Assembly: GCA_039583345.1 (NCBI GenBank)
Contig: JAZDSJ010000005.1
Span: forward strand, 129,378 to 193,377
Direction: 5' to 3'
Length of the DNA stretch: 64,000 nucleotides
Origin: Tectiglobus diatomicola
GTDB lineage: Bacteria; Pseudomonadota; Alphaproteobacteria; Rhizobiales; Hyphomicrobiaceae
Every line of letters starts with the position of its first letter. The stretch's first letter is position 1. Under the pieces are notes generated by a model, which did not search any database, had not been told where the DNA came from, and worked only from the letters and a program-made list of their open reading frames with translations. The position numbers were made by a program, and so were the translations under genes. Positions 36,464 to 45,396 of the stretch are shown in pieces.

Positions 36464-36518
36464 CTTTACATTCTGCGAATTGCATTACTATTCATGTAGT
36501 CTATGGAGGTAATAATAA

Positions 36519-38414
36519 GTGCGTTTTGCTCCCCAATTTTTAGATGAAGTAAAAGCTCGTCTTCCAGTTAGTCAAGTCGTTGGACGTAAAGTAGTTCTTA
36601 AAAAGAAAGGACATGAGTTCTGGGGACTATCCCCATTTAAGACAGAGAAGACACCATCATTTTCAGTAAATGATATAAAAGGTTTCTATCATTGTTTTGC
36701 AACACAAGAACATGGTGATATTTTTACTTTCTTGATCAAAACTGAAGGTATTTCCTTTTCTGAAGCAGTAGAACGTTTGGCTTCTGAAGCTGGTGTTCAG
36801 CTACCTGATGAAATGAAAGTCCTACCCTCTGAGCGCGGAGATGAGCGTAAACGGCTTTTAGAGCTTATGGCTGTAGCTACAAAATTCTTTAAGCAACAGC
36901 TTTTTACAGAAACTGGACGTGTGGCTAGAGATTATATTGCCAATCGCCAAATTAACGATGATATTGTTTCTTGTTATGAGATTGGCTATGCCCCTAATAA
37001 TAGCAACAGCCTTAAAGATCATTTAAGAAGCGCGGGTTTTAGCGAGCACGATATGATACTGTCAGGGATGCTTATTAATGGTTCTAATGTGCGTCGACCC
37101 TATGATCGCTTTCGCAACCGAGTAATATTTCCTATTCATGATTTGAAAGGCCAGGTTGTCGCATTTGGAGGTCGTGCATTGAGTTCAGAGGCTCCAGCCA
37201 AGTATCTAAATTCTCCAGAGACACCTCTCTTTCATAAAGGGCATATACTTTATAATTCTCATCGTGCTAGAATATCAGCGTTTCGTACAGGTGAACTGAT
37301 TGTCGTAGAAGGCTACATGGATGTTATTGCACTGGCACGTGCTAATATGGTGCATTCAGTTGCACCTTTGGGAACTGCGCTCACTACTGAGCAACTTCAA
37401 ATGATGTGGCGTATGGCACCTGAACCCATTATGTGCTTCGATGGTGACCAGGCTGGTCAGAAAGCAGCTCATCGTGCTCTGGATATAGCATTACCTCTTT
37501 TAAAACCCGGGCTTAGTTTACGTTTTGTGTTTATTGATAATGGTCTCGATCCTGATGATGTAATCGCCCGACATGGCGCTTCAGCTATGCGCGCGCTCTT
37601 AGGGCAAGCAAAATCTTTTGAGGAAGTGCTTTGGCAACGTGAATGGAAGGCAGATATTTGGTCAACCCCAGAGCGTAGGGCAGCACTTGATACACGTTTG
37701 AATACTCTCATAGACCGTATATCGAATACTTCTGTGAAATCGCATTACCGTTGGGCAATAAAGCAGAGATTACGTGATGCTTGGCGTCCAAGTTTTCTAA
37801 CAAAATCCTATGAAAAAATATTTGTAAGGAAAGATCATGCACCTCAAAGGCTTTCCTTTAGACAAAAATGCAATTATCATAATAACACTTTTACTTTACC
37901 TGAACGAGCAGAGAGTTTGCGGGATAATTCTCTTGTGACCGGGCCAGGACAAAACCATAATCGTGAAGCTTCGTTGATACGTGCATTGATTAATCACCCG
38001 TGGCTAATTTCTGATTTCGCTGAAACAATAGCAAGGCTTGAGTTTTTTGCACCAAGACATCAGCGTTTATGTGATAACTTGTTAGCTTTATTAATAGAGG
38101 AAGCAGAGCTTGACACGCAAACTATAAGTAACCATTTGAAGTCAATGCATCTCGAGAAGGATTTAGAAAGTGTGATGCATGGCGTGCATCACAACTGTGA
38201 TCGATTTGCTGAGGCTGATGCAGAAGAAAATGTTGTTACGAAAGGATGGTGTGCAGAACTAGCTGCACATAAGCTGCGAATGTTACGTAATCAAATTGAA
38301 ATTGCTGAGAAAGAGCATCAAACTACTAATAACGAAAAAGCATATTTAAAATTAATGGAGTTAAAGAAAATTGAAGCGGCTTTTAGATTAGAGATGAATA
38401 GTTTTGGGGATTAG
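36519..38414 (+). CDS. dnaG: DNA primase with degenerate zinc-binding domain
   Basis: Synthesises RNA primers at the fork and binds DnaB through its C-terminus. 631 residues from a GTG at 36519, supported by a perfect GGAGGT 8 bases upstream. The TOPRIM domain is visible ('LIVVEGYMDVIALARA', 'PIMCFDGDQAGQKAAHRA', 'LDPDDVIARHG'). In the CHC2 domain, where E. coli uses Cys-Pro-Phe-His and Cys-Phe-Gly-Cys, this protein has Ser38, Lys41, Cys59 and Thr62, so three of four zinc ligands are gone although the fold text ('KTPSFSVNDIKGFYHCF') is kept. Related degenerate forms occur in other alphaproteobacteria, from memory. Confidence 0.96.
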   Translation: MRFAPQFLDEVKARLPVSQVVGRKVVLKKKGHEFWGLSPFKTEKTPSFSVNDIKGFYHCFATQEHGDIFTFLIKTEGISFSEAVERLASEAGVQLPDEMKVLPSERGDERKRLLELMAVATKFFKQQLFTETGRVARDYIANRQINDDIVSCYEIGYAPNNSNSLKDHLRSAGFSEHDMILSGMLINGSNVRRPYDRFRNRVIFPIHDLKGQVVAFGGRALSSEAPAKYLNSPETPLFHKGHILYNSHRARISAFRTGELIVVEGYMDVIALARANMVHSVAPLGTALTTEQLQMMWRMAPEPIMCFDGDQAGQKAAHRALDIALPLLKPGLSLRFVFIDNGLDPDDVIARHGASAMRALLGQAKSFEEVLWQREWKADIWSTPERRAALDTRLNTLIDRISNTSVKSHYRWAIKQRLRDAWRPSFLTKSYEKIFVRKDHAPQRLSFRQKCNYHNNTFTLPERAESLRDNSLVTGPGQNHNREASLIRALINHPWLISDFAETIARLEFFAPRHQRLCDNLLALLIEEAELDTQTISNHLKSMHLEKDLESVMHGVHHNCDRFAEADAEENVVTKGWCAELAAHKLRMLRNQIEIAEKEHQTTNNEKAYLKLMELKKIEAAFRLEMNSFGD

Positions 38415-39022
38415 ACTGGGTGTTAGAGTTTCTAGTCTGTTATGATTCTTACAGTTACATATGATATTTTATCTATACCAGATCGATACACGTTTCATGA
38501 TCTACTGTTAAGATTACATAAATGCAGAAAAAAGATTAAATAGTTAACTTTTTGAATTATTTATATAGTTTGAATTTGCTACTTGTACTGCTGATATCCA
38601 ATAAAGTATTGCACTAGCTATCTTTAACATATGATATGAAATTTCTATATAATCTTTTTGCTTTATACGTCATATAATCCAAATTATCAAATAAAAGCAC
38701 TAAGTACAGAACTAAATGTTAAATATTACATCTTAACTTTAATGTATAATTATAAGAATTTCGCCTTTGTTTTAAAAACGAATACGTTAACAAGACGTAA
38801 TCTATTTATTTGTACTGTAATTCAAGAGTATTGATGAATACGTTATTTACAATCTAAGATCGTGATAATTTTTTCGGTACCATTTGAGAAGTTTTTAGTT
38901 TTCTAAAAACACAACACTGGCTCTCGACTTATCTAACGTGTCATGGCCAAAATCTTATCATTGCGATTGCATTTTTGCATCGCTTCTTACACTAAATTCG
39001 AAATTTTAGAGAGCTTTTAACT
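38415..39022. other. 600-base gap between dnaG and rpoD
   Basis: AT-rich; no gene or convincing hairpin. It should hold the rpoD promoter. dnaG and rpoD are adjacent in many bacteria, so the order is conserved even though the gap is large. Confidence 0.5.
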
Positions 39023-40999
39023 ATGCACCAGAAAGTGGAAACACATACCGGCAAAAAGAAAGATGCGCATGAGCGTGATGCACCGCTTCTAGATTTATCT
39101 GATAGTTCTGTAAAACGCATGATTAAAACTGCTAAGGCTCGTGGTTTTGTAACATATGACGAACTTAATACAGTTATGCCATCAGAGGATGTATCAGCAG
39201 AACAGATTGAAGATATTATGTCGACACTTTCTGAGATGGGTATCGAAGTAGTGGAAAACGAAGAGGATGGAGAAGAGCACGATGAGAATGATGAAAATAG
39301 AGCTTTAACAACGCAGAATTTGCCAACTAAGTCAGACACAAAATCTGAAATTAGTGATCGAACAGATGACCCAGTGCGTATGTACTTACGCGAAATGGGT
39401 AGTGTCGAGCTACTTTCCCGTGAGGGTGAAATTGCAATAGCTAAACGCATTGAGGCTGGTCATGAGGCTATGATTGCAGGTTTATGTGAGAGTCCTCTGA
39501 CGTTTCAGGCGATAATAATTTGGCGTGATGAATTGAATGAAGGTCGAATTCTTTTAAGAGACATTATCGACCTGGAAGCAACATACGAGGATCCTGAAGC
39601 TAAAGAGCTATCTAATGTTGCCGTAGAAGCAGTGGCACCAAGTTTTGATCATGATGAAAAGTCACAAGTAAATGACGAAACTCATAAGAATGATGACGAT
39701 GACGATGACGATGACGATGATGACTATGAAAACACTTTATCCTTAACTGCTATGGAAACTGAACTGAAGCCTAAAGTTTTAGAGACATTTGATTCTATCG
39801 CTAGAAATTATAAAAATCTACGCGAGCAACAAGACAAAAAGCTTGAACTTCAGCTTTCAGGAGAGATGGGTACACAAAAACAGGAGGAGATTTACAATGA
39901 GTTGCGAAACACAATTATTCGTGATGTTAAAAGTTTATCATTGAATAATAATCGTATTGAAAGTCTGGTTGAGCAGCTCTACGCTATTAATAAACGGCTT
40001 GTCCAACTTGAAGGAAGGTTAATGCGTCTAGCAGACAGTTATGCCATTCCACGTACTGAATTCATTTCTGAATATTATGGTAATGAACTTGACCAAACAT
40101 GGCTTGATCGCGTTTCTTCTCAAAACAGAAAATGGTTGCAAATGATCGAATGTGAGCGCGATCGGTTAGAAACTTTACGTGACAATATCCATGAACTAAC
40201 GAGCGAAACAGGTCTAGAAATTTCTGAATTTCGCCGCATTGTGCGTGCAGTGCAAAAAGGAGAGCGTGAAGCACGTCAAGCAAAAAAGGAAATGGTTGAA
40301 GCTAATCTTCGCTTAGTGATTTCTATTGCAAAAAAATACACTAATCGTGGTTTGCAGTTCCTTGATCTAATTCAAGAGGGTAACATCGGTCTTATGAAGG
40401 CAGTTGATAAGTTTGAGTATAGACGTGGCTATAAATTTTCAACATATGCTACTTGGTGGATTCGCCAAGCTATCACCCGCTCAATTGCGGATCAGGCACG
40501 CACGATCCGAATACCTGTACATATGATTGAGACTATTAACAAAATTGTACGCACATCTCGGCAGATGTTACACGAAATAGGGCGCGAACCAACTCCTGAA
40601 GAGTTAGCTGAAAAGTTATCCATGCCACTTGAAAAAGTTAGAAAAGTACTCAAAATCGCTAAAGAGCCAATTTCGCTTGAAACTCCCATCGGTGATGAAG
40701 AAGATTCCCATCTCGGTGATTTTATTGAAGATAAGAATGCGATATTACCAATTGATGCTGCAATCCAAGCAAATTTACGTGAAACTACAACACGTGTACT
40801 TGCATCTTTGACACCTCGTGAAGAGCGTGTTCTTCGTATGCGTTTCGGTATAGGTATGAACACTGACCATACCTTAGAAGAGGTTGGTCAGCAGTTTTCC
40901 GTTACACGTGAACGCATTCGTCAAATCGAGGCTAAAGCACTCAGAAAGTTGAAGCATCCGAGTAGATCGAGAAAATTGCGTAGTTTTTTAGATAGTTGA
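39023..40999 (+). CDS. rpoD: RNA polymerase primary sigma factor
   Basis: 658 residues. Region 1.1 is present at the N-terminus, region 1.2 at 'DDPVRMYLREMGSVELLSREGE', regions 2.1-2.4 at 'LVISIAKKYTNRGLQFLDLI' and 'FSTYATWWIRQAITR', region 3 after that, and region 4.2 at 'TRERIRQIEAKALRKL'. The non-conserved region between 1.2 and 2.1 contains an uninterrupted run of 11 Asp (residues 224-234), coded by alternating GAT and GAC. This is the housekeeping sigma expected to read all promoters here and to be contacted by GcrA. Length is normal for alphaproteobacteria. Confidence 0.98.
   Translation: MHQKVETHTGKKKDAHERDAPLLDLSDSSVKRMIKTAKARGFVTYDELNTVMPSEDVSAEQIEDIMSTLSEMGIEVVENEEDGEEHDENDENRALTTQNLPTKSDTKSEISDRTDDPVRMYLREMGSVELLSREGEIAIAKRIEAGHEAMIAGLCESPLTFQAIIIWRDELNEGRILLRDIIDLEATYEDPEAKELSNVAVEAVAPSFDHDEKSQVNDETHKNDDDDDDDDDDDYENTLSLTAMETELKPKVLETFDSIARNYKNLREQQDKKLELQLSGEMGTQKQEEIYNELRNTIIRDVKSLSLNNNRIESLVEQLYAINKRLVQLEGRLMRLADSYAIPRTEFISEYYGNELDQTWLDRVSSQNRKWLQMIECERDRLETLRDNIHELTSETGLEISEFRRIVRAVQKGEREARQAKKEMVEANLRLVISIAKKYTNRGLQFLDLIQEGNIGLMKAVDKFEYRRGYKFSTYATWWIRQAITRSIADQARTIRIPVHMIETINKIVRTSRQMLHEIGREPTPEELAEKLSMPLEKVRKVLKIAKEPISLETPIGDEEDSHLGDFIEDKNAILPIDAAIQANLRETTTRVLASLTPREERVLRMRFGIGMNTDHTLEEVGQQFSVTRERIRQIEAKALRKLKHPSRSRKLRSFLDS
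39692..39724 (+). repeat. GATGAC hexamer tandem repeat inside rpoD
   Basis: Eleven consecutive Asp codons, mostly alternating GAT and GAC, make a short microsatellite in the variable region of the sigma factor. Slippage in units of 6 bases would stay in frame. Confidence 0.9.
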
Positions 41000-41763
41000 C
41001 TGTAAATATGATCCTAATGTATCTCAAAGATATGTTGTGTATAGCTTAAGTACATACAGAAACGATATCATGTAAGATTGAAATCATATCTCTTATGAAT
41101 AAGCTTATTTGTGTACATCACAAGTATATTGTTCGCCTGTATTGTAAATTTATAATTTTTCTTGATATTTAGCGCTGTAACTTTTTATCTAAAAAATTTA
41201 TATAATTATCAACTTGTCTGAGCTACTCACTCTTTTACTATTTTTAACAAAATAAGCGAGCATAATCAAAGTTGATAAAGAATATAAGAAAGTTCAAATG
41301 AAATTAGCATAACTTTATGTATAATTAAAACATTCGTGCTAATATTATACTTGTGCGAAAGACGAAGAGTTAAAATATGGCTAGTACATGTTTAGAATTG
41401 AGTATCCAAGTGGCTTTGCATTTTCGTGCAGAGATTAAGAAATTTTTATATCTAGCTTATGAATAACTACTGATGTATCTACCATGTAGTAAAGAATGAT
41501 TGATCAATTCAATACAATTCTCGCTTGCTACTTTAGTTTTTTAAAAATCATATCTTAATCTTAAATATCAAGTCAGTCGATACAGAACATACTGAATGTG
41601 CTGCTTTCATAAAAAATAATAATTTTACATCTTGAGTTTCAAGAAATATTTTAATTTGAGATCTAGATGGATTTATTGACATGTTTAACTGCTAACGTTT
41701 CTAAAGTGGCTTGTTAGTGTGACATAAGTTGTGAAGCACACATAGAAACATCGTGGCGGATAT
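41000..41763. other. 760-base gap between rpoD and serC
   Basis: AT-rich, no RNA gene or strong hairpin. A 29-codon ORF at 41377-41466 without a clear ribosome site is probably chance. Confidence 0.5.
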
Positions 41764-42927
41764 ATGGTAACTATTAAAAAACCGGCTCTTAAGCCTATCA
41801 ATCCACATTTTTCATCTGGCCCATGCACAAAGCGCCCTGGATGGTCCATAAACGTGCTCGGCAAGGCTTTTTTGGGCCGCTCCCACCGTGCGTTCGAAGG
41901 TAAATCGCGCTTGTGTCTTGCTATTGAAAAGACACGGGCCTTACTAGAAATTCCAGAGGATTATGTCTGTGGAATAGTGCCGGCTTCAAATACAGGCGCG
42001 TTCGAAATGGCGATGTGGTCTATGTTAGGAGCCCGTGCCGTTGACATAATTGCCTGGGAAAGTTTTGGTTTAGAATGGGCTCTAAATGCTAGGGAACAAT
42101 TACAACTTGAAAATTGTCGTTTTATGCAATCATCTTACGGAGAGCTACCTAATCTTGAGTTAGTTGACTTCGAGCGAGACGTACTTTTTACTTCGAATGG
42201 AACGACCTCTGGCGTACGCATTCCGAATTACGATTGGATACCTAAAAATCGTGAAGGATTAACGTTTGCTGATGCTACATCCGCAGCATTCGCACAGCCC
42301 ATAGATTGGTCAAAAGTTGATGTCCTTACGTTTTCTTGGCAGAAAGTACTTGGAAGTGAGGCTGCACATGGTATGCTGATACTCTCGCCCCGTGCAATTA
42401 AAAGGCTAGAAACTTTTACACCACCACGACCTTTACCGAAGATTTTTCGAATTACTAAAAATGGCAAACTAAATCAAAGTATTTTTGTTGGCGAGACTAT
42501 AAATACACCATCAATGTTATGTGTAGAGGACTATCTTGATGCGCTGGCTTGGGCAGAGAGTATTGGTGGGACAAAAGTACTTATAGAGAGAGCTAATCAA
42601 AATGCTAGTGTTTTACATCGGTGGGTGAAAGATACCCCGTGGGTTGCTAATCTGGCAGTCAAATTTGAAACTCGATCGAATACATCAGTATGTCTAAAAT
42701 TCATTGATCCAGCTATTATTACTCTTTCAGAATCGAAACAGAGGGTTTTTGTAGATTTTATGGCTCATCTTCTTGAGAAAGAAGACGTGGCATATGACAT
42801 AAAAGCGTACAAAAATGCACCTCCTGGGCTTAGGATTTGGACAGGCTCAACTGTAGAGATAGCTAATCTAGAGGCGCTTACACCTTGGCTTGATTGGGCT
42901 TATAATATGTCTAGATCAAATTTGTAA
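41764..42927 (+). CDS. serC: Phosphoserine aminotransferase, Methanosarcina-type
   Basis: PLP enzyme of serine synthesis that turns 3-phosphohydroxypyruvate into phosphoserine. 387 residues with 'PHFSSGPCTKRPGW', 'LGRSHRAFEGKSRL', 'VPASNTGAFEMAMWSMLG', 'TSNGTTSGVRIP', and the PLP Lys in 'TFSWQKVLGSEAAHGML'. This is the SerC subtype found in alphaproteobacteria and Methanosarcina, distinct from E. coli SerC. GGCGGA lies before the ATG. In relatives serA usually follows; here 700 bases of gap and an unrelated gene follow, so serA must be elsewhere or lost. Confidence 0.95.
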   Translation: MVTIKKPALKPINPHFSSGPCTKRPGWSINVLGKAFLGRSHRAFEGKSRLCLAIEKTRALLEIPEDYVCGIVPASNTGAFEMAMWSMLGARAVDIIAWESFGLEWALNAREQLQLENCRFMQSSYGELPNLELVDFERDVLFTSNGTTSGVRIPNYDWIPKNREGLTFADATSAAFAQPIDWSKVDVLTFSWQKVLGSEAAHGMLILSPRAIKRLETFTPPRPLPKIFRITKNGKLNQSIFVGETINTPSMLCVEDYLDALAWAESIGGTKVLIERANQNASVLHRWVKDTPWVANLAVKFETRSNTSVCLKFIDPAIITLSESKQRVFVDFMAHLLEKEDVAYDIKAYKNAPPGLRIWTGSTVEIANLEALTPWLDWAYNMSRSNL

Positions 42928-43632
42928 TAAAAATATTCAAAACTAAACACTATATCTTGAGTTTTAAGTGACTTGATGCATACAACGTTTATAATCGATA
43001 GTTTTTAGCGCAGATTTATTGCTGATCAAAATTATACCGCGTTAACTGCGTCTTAAAGTAGAATAGGCAATTTCTTTAAGAACATAAAACTAACATAATT
43101 ATTATTTAGTTTGTTAAATTTTCCTTTTTTCTAGGAAATTTACGATAATCACTCAGAGTTTAGCTTCAGATCTTAAAAATTTTTGATCTCAAATAGAGAT
43201 CTATTTATAAGCTGATTTAAGTATTTCTTAAACCAAAAATTTTTATCATTCATACTAAAAATTAATTATAGACATGAGGTCTATAGATAGCATTGAAATC
43301 AGAAAAATTATTATTCCAGGAAGTACTACACTTTGTCACCGGCTCTACTCAATTCAGTAGACAACACAAACTTGTGAATTGATATAATTTGGAGAAGTAT
43401 AATTATATTAAATTTAATAATAAACTGTAGTAGTTACACCTTTTATGAAACTTTTTTATGTTACTAATCTATAATTATTTGCCGCAACACTTTAACTGTT
43501 ATTAACAGTTAACAAGTGATTTATAAAAATTTCGTAAAAAACCTTATACAGTAAAGACTTAACAAGGAAATGTATTCTACTAAATCTAACATTCAACTTA
43601 ACTATTGGTAATAAAGGCTATTCGTTCTGGAA
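42928..43632. other. 700-base gap after serC
   Basis: Very AT-rich. I see no gene, no serA remnant and no convincing hairpin. Confidence 0.5.
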
Positions 43633-44556
43633 ATGTACAATAAAATTAAAGTAAATAGGAATCGAATGTTGGGAGTGTTAGCAGCTCTATCAATTTATGT
43701 GGCAATGTTGCCTACTGAAGTAAAGTCAAGTGTGAATTATAAAACTCCTTTCTATGCAATGCAGCAGGGATTGGCTTCATTTCATTCTGGTGATTTTCAT
43801 ATTGCCATTCCTGCTTTTGAATATGCTATAAAGCATGACATTTTTCCAGCAAGATATTACTTGGCATGTATTTACTCTAAAAGTTCAAGTGTGAATACTA
43901 ATCATATAAAAGCATTTCATTTATTTCATCAGTTTGTAAAGACACACGTTGATACCGATCCTGCCGACTATCGTAAGGCACCAACAGTTGCGCGAGCCAT
44001 GACACGGTTTGCTCGCTACATTCGCGACGGTCTTCCAGAGATTGGGGTGCAGGCAGATGTAGTACGAGCAGCTCAATATTTTCATCATTCAGCGACATTT
44101 TTTAACGACGAAGATGCACAGTTTGAACTTGCAAAATTACAGCTATCCGATGACAGCTTACGAAAATCATCACATTCTGCATTACATTGGTTTAGCGTTT
44201 TAGCTCAAAAAGGCCACGCGCGTGCCCAGGCTTTTTTAGCAGATCTGAATTGGCGAGGTAAATACACAAAACGAAACCCAATACGGGCTCTCGTTTTGAT
44301 TGAGTTAGCACTTGAAAATGCTGCCCATGAAGACCGTGTCTGGATTGAGGATATCTACCAAAATATATTTTGTGGGTCGGGTGAGGAAACTAAGAATAAA
44401 GTGAGTAAGGTAGTGGAAGTATGGCGCTCAAAATTTAGCCCTGCTGTGCAGAAAAAACAATTCGATATACTTAGTCCTCTTGGTTTTGTCCCTAAAAGGA
44501 CTTGTGCAGACGGTCGTTCTGTAAATCTTAGCCTATATCAAAATAAGAAATTTTGA
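43633..44556 (+). CDS. Secreted Sel1-like repeat protein, ExoR type
   Basis: 307 residues. The N-terminus has a basic start, a hydrophobic stretch 'MLGVLAALSIYVAML' and a likely signal-peptidase site near residue 32, so it should be periplasmic. Four to five Sel1/TPR-like helical repeats follow, such as 'GDFHIAIPAFEYAIKHDIFP', 'DEDAQFELAKLQL', 'ALHWFSVLAQKGHARAQAFL' and 'ALVLIELALENAA'. Order and spacing resemble rhizobial ExoR, which restrains the ChvG/ExoS-ChvI signalling system. Neither partner is in the window, so the regulatory role is inference. A hairpin follows the stop directly. Confidence 0.75.
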   Translation: MYNKIKVNRNRMLGVLAALSIYVAMLPTEVKSSVNYKTPFYAMQQGLASFHSGDFHIAIPAFEYAIKHDIFPARYYLACIYSKSSSVNTNHIKAFHLFHQFVKTHVDTDPADYRKAPTVARAMTRFARYIRDGLPEIGVQADVVRAAQYFHHSATFFNDEDAQFELAKLQLSDDSLRKSSHSALHWFSVLAQKGHARAQAFLADLNWRGKYTKRNPIRALVLIELALENAAHEDRVWIEDIYQNIFCGSGEETKNKVSKVVEVWRSKFSPAVQKKQFDILSPLGFVPKRTCADGRSVNLSLYQNKKF

Positions 44557-44578
44557 CCGTTAATTCTAACGGTGGGGG
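44556..44578 (+). terminator. Terminator after the Sel1 gene
   Basis: ACCGTTA (44556-44562) pairs with TAACGGT (44567-44573) around a 4-base loop and is followed by GGGGGTTTTC. It overlaps the last base of the stop codon. The G run before the T's is unusual, so strength is uncertain. Confidence 0.5.
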
Positions 44579-45309
44579 TTTTCAAGTAATTAATAATATT
44601 AATACTCTATTTAATTCAAATAAAAATACAGTACACTAGCATAATGAATACTGAATTGTTGATCATTTGTGTTTTTTATTACATTTCAGTACAAAAGATT
44701 GTATGAGTTTTAGTACCAGACCTCACATTAAAAATTATAATTACTGCAAACACTACTTATTCCTTACCAAAACTTAGTAAGAATTTAGTCTGTACATAAA
44801 GATAAATAGCGTATCTTGCATAAGAGATTTAAGTGAAGATACGCCAAATTTAATAGTCACCTCTAACAATTAATAAATAAAAAAGTGATTATCATTTTAA
44901 CATGAATTATGACTACAAAAAGTTATACCGAATTTTGGCTTTACGTTCTAAAATATCTTTTTGTTAATAATCTCATTATAAGCATTAGGTTAGTAAATAC
45001 ATGTGCCTTGCTTATTATTTAGTAACCTGTTTAAGTGGAGGAGATAGCGCATTAGATCAAGAAGCCGATACTTCTAAAACAGCAAATACAACTTTTTTAT
45101 TCGTAACGTGCAATCTAAACATTTGAATGCATCGTATATACTTTCAATATTAAAAAAATAGAACTTCATAGTTAAGAAAACTACCGTATCCTGCGTTAGT
45201 CTCAAATAGAAGCTTAAGAACATAATACCTAAAATAACAAAAAAACGCTGTAGATCTAACCTAACTGGCCTTAAATTTTTAAAAATCGATTCTCAAGAAT
45301 AGGAAACTC
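44579..45309. other. 730-base gap upstream of the photolyase leader ORF
   Basis: AT-rich. A 41-codon ORF at 45001-45126 has a hydrophobic start and a loose lipobox-like 'LVTCLSGG', but no good ribosome site; I consider it weak and do not call it as a gene. Confidence 0.4.
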
Positions 45310-45396
45310 ATGTCACTTAACTACGAAGTTAGCTACAATGATAAATTCTCTCAAAAAACTTCTCAGTTCTCACCTTATGACTGGGCCTTAGTGTGA
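45310..45396 (+). CDS. 28-codon leader ORF coupled to the photolyase gene
   Basis: ATG at 45310 is preceded at 5 bases by AGGAAA, a better ribosome site than any near the next gene. The ORF encodes 28 residues and its TGA overlaps the GTG start of the photolyase gene in a GTGA arrangement (45393-45396). The product resembles nothing I know. It may serve as a translational-coupling leader or be the tail of a lost upstream gene. Confidence 0.4.
   Translation: MSLNYEVSYNDKFSQKTSQFSPYDWALV

Noticed and set aside
45001..45126. 41-codon ORF with a hydrophobic start and loose lipobox
   Set aside because: The lipobox does not match the consensus well, no Shine-Dalgarno is present, and nothing near supports a lipoprotein gene.
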